Assembly (NCBI RefSeq): GCF_052324685.1
Contig: NC_135228.1
Span: 9,775,386 to 9,839,385, forward strand
Reading direction: 5' to 3'
Length of the DNA: 64,000 bases
From: Brachyhypopomus gauderio
Taxonomy: Eukaryota; Chordata; Actinopteri; Gymnotiformes; Hypopomidae
In this document: positions 28,183-50,418 of the stretch, in pieces
How the letters are laid out: each line of letters opens with the position of its first letter
Position numbering within the stretch: position 1 is the first letter of the stretch
Position numbers and translations under genes: made by a program
The notes under the pieces: generated by a model
Database searches by the model: none
Told to the model about the DNA's origin: nothing
Seen by the model: only the letters and a program-made list of their open reading frames with translations

Positions 28183-31100
28183 GTAACCTCTCTTATTTGG
28201 TCACATCTTGCATTTTACTGAAACAGTTTCCTACTAATAGTAAAACAACAAACGTTGTTCACAGCTAATCTGACAGTTTATTTTCCATAGAACGTCTGGA
28301 TAACGTTAAATGTTATGCGAGTGTTATAGATGATTTGATACGAGTACTATATGTAGACTGTAGACAAATGTACACAATGTAGACACAGCTTCTAAAGCTT
28401 TAAACAAAATTATTCTTGTATGAAATGTTTTCCTGAATGGCACGTAAACTGGTATTTCTGCTGAATACTAGTCTACAGTGATCTGGTCAGTTCTAGAAAC
28501 ATCCCCAGTGTTGCTGACGCCGCCCAAGTTCTACAACTTTCTCGAAAGGCGGATCGATCCTTGAAGTCTAGATGTTCAATGATCTAGCATCAGATACATC
28601 AGTGCAGTGTTTGCGTTTTGCGGTGCAGGTACGGCTAATGGATTATTCAAGTGGCGCTGCACTTGCTCCGAGGGATTAGAGAGTACAAATCCGTAAACTT
28701 AGTTGTCGGTAGTTGCCTTAAACAAAAACATGTTGCAAATAGTGTTTCTGTGCTTAAAAGTTTGATCCTTCTATGAGTTATTAAGTGTTTTCTCCTTCGC
28801 TTTTATTTACTAATTTCATTTCTAGTGATTTTGTCCTAATTACTCATTAGTCATGAACGCACATGAAGTTTTTGCGATTTGCTGTTTGTTGCAGTAATAT
28901 AAGGATGTAGTAGGCTTTGTGTTCATTGAATGGTAAAGATTGAATCGCTAACAACGACTCTGTCGCGCTGAGTCGAAGTCTTGACTCGGCCTGACTAGTG
29001 TTCTGATAGAAGTGAGACTCCTGGACAATAAACGACATATTTGTGTGGGTGTAAGTGTGTCTGGAAAGATTCTAGGGAACTGCAGTGTACTGCACTAAAG
29101 ATGTGGAGAGTCCTGACCTGACGTCATGGCAAATGTGTGTAGAATTTTCCAGTTGCGTTTAATTAGATAGAGCAGTTTTCATGGATGCAGTGACTCATGA
29201 TATTTTAATGTTGAGGTAATTAGGTGTGAGGTGTTCCCATCCTTCAGTTTAGTTAATTTCTACCCTTACTGCATTTTCATTTCTCATAGAACTATTCCAT
29301 TTGTGATGATTACTAGAAATACTACAAATATACTACAAATTGATGTTTGGTGTTTTATTTCAGTTCAATAATGGAGTTCTCACATTCAATGTCAGACTCA
29401 TTGATGTTGGCTCAGCAAATCTCTCTACTACTTTTACATTCCTATATTTCATGCAATGAGATTTTTGATTGAACACTCAAAATGCGAATCTCCCATTTCT
29501 CATCATTCCATAAATGGGTAGGTGGATGCTGTCCAAGAACTTGTATTGCTTAAACTCCCTGTTCCTTCTCTCCTATTGGTAGGGGCTTTTTGGGGTGAAA
29601 AACTACCAACAAAGCTGTCACTACCAACAAAGGCAGAGTTGTAATGGAAGACATTTGGACATCAGCAACACAGATATCTTTGAACATTTGTTGAAGCTTG
29701 TTGGTTATGAAGACCCTGAAATGAAACTCTGTGTTAGTCTTGTCAAAGCCTAATCAAAGCATTTGAAGTCTTGGAACAAGGCAGGGTTAGTAGGACTAAG
29801 CTAACATTTTGTGGTTTGGCAAGAAGTCCCAATTCAGAAATGTCATTTGTGGTTTTGCAGTGGTGGAAGGAGGTATTCAGGTCCATATGATCTGCATGCC
29901 TCATTCACAAACCAGCTCAATCCCTCCATGCTTTCCTCCTTACACACCTCCTTACTCACTTATCTCACTGTGCCCTTGAGTCTACTGGATCTTGGTGGTA
30001 TTAATTACATATTGTATCTATTTTGTGGTGTGTTATAATACAACACATTATTCCCTGCTAATATGTAAGAGCCATGCCGTTACCACATAGCATTTTCTTT
30101 TTTGAAACTGCAGGGACTGTAAGATAGGTTAATGCTCAGATTGATTTGTAACACTTTTTAGGAGGAAAAAGCCTTTTTTCATGAATCCTCCTTTATTTCC
30201 CTGTCCGAGAATAGCATACATGTGAGAAAACACCTGAAACTGGGGCTAAGTTAAGTCAAAGGGGCTTTGGGATAACACAAGCTTCTTCTGCTTACAAAAT
30301 GTTGCTGTACCATTTGACCAATGAGTGCCTGGTGCAATGCATGAGAGCTTGTGGTCAAGCATTTGCAGATGTATCTAGTTAAGTATGTCAACTGTTTACT
30401 TTTGCTATTGCCTGTACAAATGCCTGTCCTACTTGCCTTCTTTGGGCTGTCAGTCACACCTGCTTGCTAACGCAAGCTGGTTGTTTGCTCAGGACTGCGG
30501 GACGTTGTGATGTGTATGTTACTGAGTCAGCGTCTGTCATTTCTTCTAATGCCTGATCACATCCATAAATTTAAATACTGAAATGGAAGACAGCTGTATG
30601 CTGGTTGTTTGGGTGTTCATTTTGTGGATGTGCAGTTGAACATGTGTTCAGCTGGCTCGGGTTGGGTAAATGGTATTTGAGGTTGTTTTCATGGTGGACC
30701 CACTTTAATTATTAATGAGTGCTCCCAGTTCTAAACATTAATCAGTTACATTTGAGTGTTTTGTAACTCATCTGCTGCCTCACAGGGTTTACACTCATTT
30801 ATTAATTACGTTTAGATAATAAGGGCAGTGTCAGTAAACTAGTCATGTATGACATGCAGGGTTTACTGTGTTTGCCTCTAACTTTGCTCAGTTTCTAGCA
30901 TCAATATGAAGCAGATGATTACTGAAACTGCTCTAAGGAAACACATCAAAGGATCTTTAAGGACTGTTTCTTGAGCTGATTTCTTGCACATTTCCTAATA
31001 GATCAACCTAAACAGCAATTCATTGGAAGCATTGGTCCTAGTTATTACGCTCAATAACCTTTGAACAACTGCAAATCTTAACTACTTGTTCAAGCTTGTT

Positions 31101-31688
31101 CACCATTGGTTGGCATTATTTTTGAAGCTGCTTGAATTCTTCTAATGAATAATTTTTCTTGAATTTCATTCTACTTCTGATATATTTCATGTAAGACTCT
31201 ATGTTGATGTAGGCTGCTTTGTTATAGAAACAAAGGCTTTCCTCTGACTTTTGGATTTATATGTGACATGGCAGCTGTGCTTCATCTGACCCACAGGATT
31301 ATTGTGTTTATGTCCATCCTCTTCCTTTTTATGTTGTTTGTACTGTATACGTGTGTGATAGGCTATTTTATGTATACTGTAAAGCCTTAGTACATTTTTA
31401 ATATACTGCATCAATGAAACACATTATTTATTATACAAAATGTTTATTAATAGTCATTAGTCTTTTAGCAATGACCACATGTACACTGTACATACCTAGT
31501 AGAGTGAATCTGCATTTAGTTCTAACTAAATCTAGTTCATTTAGTTCAAACATCTGTGGTCCTTCTGACCAGCCTCTGGAAACTCTGACTGATATTTCTA
31601 AGAGCAGGGAAGCCTGAAGCTTTTTGGTGAAGCTTATGTTATTGCATGGTACGCAGCCCCCTCTATATATGCATTTCTTTTTTATCAG
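28183..31688 (+). other. p4ha2: Presumed p4ha2 5' UTR intron
   Basis: Sequence between the candidate non-coding exon and the first coding exon. A CpG-bearing patch at 28500-28680 could be an alternative first exon. No coding sequence or named repeat recognised. Confidence 0.4.
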
Positions 31689-31705
31689 GAACGTCTCTCA
31701 GAAAG

Positions 31706-42811
<11,106 letters not shown>

Positions 42812-44135
42812 GGCAATCGCTCTGGTCATAAACAAGCACTCCGCTCCACCTGCGATACCTGTACTGTGACACACAACAAACCCACACATCACACTCTGAA
42901 CTCTGGCACTCTGATCTTGGATGCAACAGTGTACTTTTTCACGCTGACTCAGATTTGGTAGCCATTTTGAACACTTGCGTTTTCAGAATCTGTGGTGATA
43001 AGGACACGGAGCCATCACAACTGCAGAGTGGAGTTTGTGAGGTGTCCCACATGCCTGGCCTTAGAGGGATTTCCTTTCTTTTTTTCCTTTTTTAATTGCC
43101 AATATTTCTTTTCTTTCTTTTATTTTCTTTTTTTTTTTTACAACATATACTGTTACTTAGCTACATGGGGAAGGGGGAGTACTGTGACAAGTATTTTGTT
43201 TCATCAGTAAAAGGGCTCAGCAAAGCTTTTGTCCTCTGTTGGAAGAGCCACATTTTGTGCCAAAATAGAAACTGCTGGCACAAGAGAGGAGATCGTTGGA
43301 ATACAGATACACTCCGGGTTGACCGTAATCTCCGTTCATTGGCTAGAATTTATGGTTGCTCACTTCTTGCAGAAGGTCAAAATACTTTTTTTGTTTGTTT
43401 TTTATTTATAGAATGTATAAATTATTATACTGTTTTATGGAATTTCATGTTTTTATTACATATACAAATGCTGTATATGGTGCGCAATAAACAATGTCTC
43501 TTTAAATGGTGTGTTTTGGTATGTGTGTTTGCAACACTTAAGGCTGACATGGTTTATGGAATATTGACAATGACTGGGAAGGTTTCAGTGTTTTGATTTT
43601 TTTTCTCTTGCCATTAAATTATGGCCAGTTTGTCCTTTTTTGTAGAAGTTGCATCAACATTAATTGTATTTTTGCTGATATAGAATTCCGTTTTCACAAG
43701 AAACAAACACAAAGGTCAGTCTACATAAATGTTAAAAATGAGCTGTCAAAAGAAGTGATTACTTCAAAACCTTACACAGTTGTTTTCTTAAGACCGATGA
43801 CCAAAGCTCTAACACAGAGCATTAGTGTGCTGTTGTTATTCGGTTATCCAAAATCCACCTAATTAGATATTGCGCTACTAAGCTGGCAAAAACACGTATT
43901 TCCCAACTGATTCTACTCCTACTGTCACCATTTCACAACATAATTACCTGCCACTACACTACCCAGCTTTCTTTTCACTGTTGTCTCATAACCTCATGGG
44001 GATTTTTGAGCCAGTGCTGGTTTTTGGACATATTAATTATGTTGGATTTTGCTTTGCCATCACATTTTGTCTGAACACCTGTAACGTGTCCACTACTGGG
44101 TTCTGTGTCCGTAACTACATTCAAGATAAAAGACA
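42812..44135 (+). other. p4ha2 3' UTR and gap to the tandem paralog
   Basis: Contains a long pyrimidine stretch (43076-43140), the AATAAA at 43486 and about 0.6 kb that must hold the paralog promoter. No canonical TATA box is obvious. Confidence 0.6.
43486..43491 (+). terminator. p4ha2 polyadenylation signal
   Basis: A canonical AATAAA lies 675 bp after the stop codon and is followed by GT/T-rich DNA (tggtgtgttttggtatgtgtgtttg). It defines a 3' UTR of about 0.7 kb and leaves roughly 0.6 kb before the start of the downstream paralog. Confidence 0.6.
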
Positions 44136-47100
44136 ATGAGGTTGAAGGTGATTATAATAATGATATACTGGACTTATTCTGCTGGGATGGATGAGTTCTA
44201 CTCATCAACAGGTAGGGCATACATTGACTTTTATATAAATTGTTTATTTAAAATTGCTATATATATTGAATTTCTTAAAGAGCATGTAGAGTTTTGCATT
44301 TGGCCTGTCTCATTGGAAAGTAGAATACTTAATGATCTAATCCAAAGAAATATAAAGCAGTAAACTCATTTTATAACTGCAATTGTGCCAGTTGTGTTCT
44401 CAATAACCCCAAACCGAACTTGACAAGTTTTTTAAAAGTGTGACATAATAATGGACAGTCATGTTCAACGGTTTAGATATGCTTACTTTGTTTTTGACCA
44501 AATGCTAAATTGTGTATGGCTGCTATATAACTCACTTTATATTGTCTGTTTTGTTTTTACACAATATATCTTCATGTCTTATTTGTTGTAGTGTCTTTGC
44601 AAATGTGAACTAAAAAAGGTGAACTAAAATACCTTGTTAAGACATAATATGCTTTACAGATCATATGACACAACTTATTCATTTAAAGAAGGATGTTTCT
44701 GAATGTCTTGAACACTACATAACAGCTTTGAAAAAACAGACAAATCTGCTAAAAAGGTAACCGTTACTTACTGATAATTATAACTACTCACCATCTAACT
44801 CTATGGTACTAAATGCTGTTTAGTCTTTCTGAAAAGATGCATAGCTTATGCTGAAGGAAAATATCTGTGAATTAGTTTTTCTACAATTGTCTTGTTACCT
44901 TAGAGTGTTGCTATTCCTTGGTTATTGGAAGTATTTCTTAAAGCAAATTATATTTAAAAAATACCCAACACCATAGTAAGTAAGTAAGTAAGTTTTACAT
45001 TAAAGTGTTTACACATGATCAGCAACAGGAGCACATACCAAATTGTCTTGACAATTTCTTTGTTTCTAATAGAGCTTTTCGAGGCCTTGAGAGTGTTTCT
45101 ATTGATTTCTCTGAAGACCCTGAAAGGTTTATCAGTAACCCGCTCACAGCATTCAGGCTTGTGAGACAGCTGAGGAATGCGGGCATAGCCATTGAAGATG
45201 TCGCCAGAAGAAACATCTCAGAGGGTCAGGTGACCTAAAACATAATAGTTAAAGAGCTAGTTAAACATCAGTGCATATGCCTAGAGCATCCAGAATTCAT
45301 CAGCGTTTTCTGAACACTATATTGGCACATGACAGTTGGCCAGTTCGTTAAGTTTTCTGCCTTCCATAATGTCTGGTAGTAAACTTAAAATATGGCCACT
45401 GCTAAAGTTGTTGTGTTTTCATTCCTGTAACATGACTCGTCTATCTATCAAGTCCCACAGATTAGGTCATATTTTCTTTAGTTGCACCTACTGGATTTTG
45501 TGTTTATACCTTTGAAAGCCACATTCAGGTAGAATATAATTCCTCTCCTTTGTAATTCCACCATTTCGCAGGAGGAGACATTACCTTGTATCTGATCAAT
45601 TAACATTAACTGTCTAGACTATCTTGGGCTCCATTTCTCATCTATCCTTAACCTGCAGTTTCAGCAGTTGATAGAGAATATTATATAATTTCCTCATATG
45701 CTGCTGCTGTTCTCTTTGTTGGCTAATCATATCTGTAATACAAATACTGCTCTTCATGAATCTGTGTTGCCTGTGTTTTCTGCGAAGCTTTCAAAGTAAC
45801 CAGTGCAGCAAGAATGTGAAATCTAACACACCTCATAACATGCCTGAACTAGTAACCAAGCACTGAGTTCATGGCTGAGGTGTATTAGGGCAGGATTATC
45901 ATAAGATGTGTCATAGCTGAGGACACTCAAAGAATGGCCTAGGAAGCAAGGGTTACTTGAAAGCAATGTCAAAATAGATTGCAATGATTATAAGATTGAG
46001 GTGCAATGCAGAGGCCTACTGTACTGTAGTTAACAATAATTTGTAGAAGATTTGTTAAGGTTCGTGTAGGTTTGGTTCTCCATTTAATCTCTGTAAAGCT
46101 GTATAATACATAATCATTTTCTGGAGGAGCAATGATTTTCCATCATCAGCATAACTCATTATGGCCTTATTCTTTTGCATTTCTCCTCTGCATAGATTTC
46201 AGTGCACTAAGGTCAAAAGCCGAGTTTCTCCCCAGTGACACAGATTTAGATGGGGTAGTAATAGCCCTGCTTAGACTACAGGACCTCTACAAACTAGATC
46301 CAAAGAACATGACTGGTAAGTCTCATGCTTACAGGTCATCCATTGTAAGTAAGTCATCCAAGTATTTTGCTCATGATGACCTGAGATACTTCTTCTGAAG
46401 AACTGAAGACCTACTGAGGTTTTCAGTTTTGTAAAATGTAACTATTTTGTGATTGTCAGGGTTGGCAAAGGCCTTGAACCTGAATCCGGATGAATGTTTC
46501 CACATAGCTATGGTGGCTAACCAGAAGAATCAGTTCCAGCATGCTGCTCTTTGGATGCAGGAAACCCTGAGGAAGCTTGATGAGGTTCCAGATGCTGTGG
46601 TAACCAAACAGGAAGTTCTGCAACGTCTTGCTTCTGTTCCATTTCCAGCAAGGAATTTGCCCATTGCCCTTGGACTAAGCCAGGTGTTACCACCTCATGG
46701 TAAATCTGTTTACATGTTTATTTTTTTTGTTCTCTAAATTCATCTTTGTGAATATGGAATATTTTCATATTTGGACCTGGTATGTTTTTATTTCGTGCCA
46801 TTGCCTGGAGCAGACTAGATCAAAAACATGTGTGTGCAAATCACAAAATTCCTTATATAGCAATTACATGAAAGTTTTATTATAAAGTTAATAGTGCACC
46901 TGAACAATCCTCTGCAGTTGTCATGGATGTGAAGACTTTGCTCCAACTAGCACACTCCAGCAGGCTGGTAGAAAGCATTAAAGACTGGGATGAGGCACAA
47001 CTCTCCATATCATCCTTTGACAATGCTCCTCAGGCTCATTCATGGCACAGTGACTACGAGGCCTTGTGTAGAGGAGAAGGGATCAAAATGGTAAGGTAAC

Positions 47101-50100
47101 AAAGTGATGGACTGAAAAAGAACATGGATAAAGTATTACAAACAAGCATCACAAAGAAGGTCTTGCATCAGTATTTGCATATATAGATAATGTGAGTGGA
47201 CAATAAATAAAAACAAGTAAACGTAAATGAATATAAATGAAACTATATTGTGCTAAAACAAAACATATTTCTATTGGGTTTCAATATTTTAGTGTGTAAC
47301 ACATGTTAGAGGGACTTTATCCCACAAAAAATTAGAAATTGATTCATGTATGACCAACCTTGTAATGTTTCTGGAATTGCTCAGTCTTGAAGCTTTCACC
47401 AATGGTATTCTATGAATAACTCCCTCTCTCTCTCTGTGTATATTAACATTGACATTATGTTTATGGGCAGACCCCTCAGAGACAGAGGAAGATGGTTTGT
47501 AGGTACACAACAGGGGGAGGAAACCCTCGGCTAATATATGCCCCTGCTAAGCAGGAGCAGGAGTGGGATCAACCTCTCATCCTCAGATTTCATGACTTTT
47601 TGACCATAAGTGAGATTAAAGTGATCAAAGAACTTTCCAGATCAAAGGTGAGCATAAAACCTTTTGAGTGAGTCTATAACTGAACACTATATATAGACAC
47701 AGTATGCTTGGCATCATAATACAGTGGGGAAAATAAGTATTTAGTCAGTCACCAATTGTGCAAGTTCTCCCACTTAAAAAGATGAGAGAGGCCTGTAATT
47801 GACATCATAGGTAGACCTCAACTATGAGAGACAAAATGAAAAAAAATTGAGAAAATCATTTTGTCTGACTTTTAAAGAATTTATTTGCAAATAATGGTGG
47901 AAAATAAGTATTTGGTCACCTACAAACAAGCAAGATTTCTGGCTGTCACAGACCTGTAACTTCTTTTTTAAGAGGCTCCTCTTTCCCCCACTCATTACCT
48001 GTATTAATGGCACCTGTTTGAAGTCGTTAACAGTATAAAAGACACCTGCCCACAACCTCAGTCACACTCCAAACTTCACTATGGTGAAGACGAAAGAGCT
48101 GTCGGAGGACACCAGAAACCGAATTGTAGACCTGCACCAGGCTGGGAAGACTGAATCTGCAATAGGCAAGCAGCTTGGTGTGAAGAAATCTACTGTGGGA
48201 GCAATAATCAAAAAATGGAAGACCTACAAGACCACTACTAATCTCCCTCGATCTGGGGCTCCACGCAAGATCTCAGCCCGTGGGGTCAAAATGATCACAA
48301 GAACGGTGAGGAAAAATCCCAGAACCACAAGGGGGGATCTAGTGAATGACCTGCAGAAAGCTGGGACCAACGTTACAAAGGCTACCATCAGTAACACACT
48401 ACGACGCCAGGGACTCAGATCTTGCAGTGCCAGACGTGTCCCCCTGCTTAAGCCAGTCCATATCCAGGCACATCTGAAGTTTGCTAGAGAGCATTTGGAT
48501 GTTCCAGAAGAGTATTGGGAGAATGTCATATGGTCAGATGAAACCAAAGTAGAACTATTTGGTAAAAACACAACTCGTCGTGTTTGGAGGACAGTGAATG
48601 CTGAGTTGCATCCAAAGAACACTATACCAACTGTGAAGCATGGGGGTGGCAACATCATGCTTTGGGGCTGTTTCTCTGCAAAGGGACCAGGACGACTGGT
48701 CCGTGTACATGAAAGAATGAATGGGGCCATGTATTGTGAGATTTTGGGTGCAAACCTCCTTCCATCAGCAAGGGCAATGAAGATGAAACGTGGCTGGGTC
48801 TTTCAGCATGATAATGATCCCAAGCACACTGCCAGGGCAACAAAGGAGTGGCTTCGTAAGAAACATTTCAAAGTCCTGGAGTGGCCTAGCCAGTCTCCCG
48901 ATCTCAACCCCATCGAAAACCTTTGGAGGGAGTTAAAAGTCTGTGTTGCCCGCCGACAGCCCCAAAACATCACTGCTCTAGAGGAGATCTGCATGGAGGA
49001 ATGGGCCAACATACCAGCAACAGTGTGTGCCAACCTTGTGAAGACTTACAGAAAACGTTTGACCTCTATCATTGCCAACAGAGGATATACAACATTATTG
49101 AGATGAACTTTTGTTATTGACAAATACTTATTTTCCACCATTATTTGCAAATAAATTCTTTAAAAGTCAGACAAAATGATTTTCTCAATTTTTTTTTCAC
49201 ATTTTGTCTCTCATAGTTGAGGTCTACCTATGATGTCAATTACCGGCCTCTCTCATCTTTTTAAGTGGGAGAACCTGCACAATTGGTGACTGACTAAATA
49301 CTTATTTTCCCCACTGTAACTATATGCTTTCAAGTGTAGATCTGTGCTTTTTCTTTTGTATTTTTTATGATGTCACAGGAGGAAAGACTTTGATCTAGGG
49401 AATTTGTTGTCTAGAAATGTTTGAGAGCAGCTTGCTTAAATTGTCAAAAAAAAATCAGATTTTTTATTGCAATGTTTTAAGATTTTTAAATGTTTTATAC
49501 AATCCTTATGATGTTGATTGAAAACAATGGAACGTGTAAATAAAGTAGCTGTAATTATGATGCAATTATAGTAACAGTACACATAGTAGCTGCTTAGCTG
49601 TAATGCTGACACATTTATTTTTGTCTTTAGCTTGCCCGAGCTAAAGTTGTAGACCCAGTCACAGGAGAAAAGGTTTCCACCACAGTACGTGTGTCAAAAA
49701 GGTAAGCAGTGAAATTTACATAATACAAGAGGAAGTCAAGAGGAAGTTAAGCGCCTTGGGAATCTGGAAAGGCGCTATATAAATCGAACATTCATTCATT
49801 CATTCATTCATTCATTCATATGAGAAATGCAAAGAGTATTTCAGAAGTATATTTGAAATAACAGTTTTTTGGAATTAAAAGTTAAAAACAGGTTTCCACA
49901 TGATGTCTGATTTACTAGGGATCCTATTTTCCTCTCTGTACACTGAAGTGAATTTTTAAATGGGATGAATTTCTGACAAAGCTGTAAATATGACTCTTTC
50001 TTTCTTTCTTTCTTTCTTTCTTTCAGTGCCTGGTTGTCTGAAGATGAGAGTCCAGTGGTTGCACGTGTCAATCAAAGAATAGGTGATGTCACAGGGCTGG

Positions 50101-50343
50101 ACATGGAAACAGCAGAGGACCTCCAGGTTAAGTTATTAAAATTAATAAAGCTGGACTGACTTACCACTTAGCGAGCCATGATTCATGTTCACACAGCTGA
50201 ATGTGTTTTTTTTTCTTTCAGATTGCAAACTATGGAATTGGAGGACAATATGAACCACACTATGACTCAGCGGTGGGCAACTGCTGATTATTTTTCATGC
50301 TATAACACATGATTTTAGTGGGCATATACTAATATACATTAAC

Positions 50344-50418
<75 letters not shown>

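Larger units (their letters stand above)
47722..49316 (+). mobile_element. Near-complete Tc1/mariner transposon with IR/DR ends
   Basis: A 1595-bp element flanked by TA duplications (47720-47721 and 49317-49318) in the intron after exon 7 of the P4HA-like gene. The ends are inverted repeats of about 200 bp (47722-47920 and 49117-49316), starting cagtggggaaaataagta. Each end repeats the core gaaaataagtattt internally (near 47899 and 49125), which is the IR/DR layout of Sleeping Beauty-type elements. The two ends differ by about two substitutions and a short indel. It encodes one intact transposase. The near-identical ends and open frame argue for a recent insertion. Confidence 0.95.

Noticed and set aside
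43096..43596. 166-codon frame after p4ha2
   Set aside because: Starts in a pyrimidine tract giving a phenylalanine/leucine run and lies in the p4ha2 3' UTR across its AATAAA.
48224..48730. 168-codon minus-strand frame
   Set aside because: It is the antisense shadow of the Tc1 transposase.
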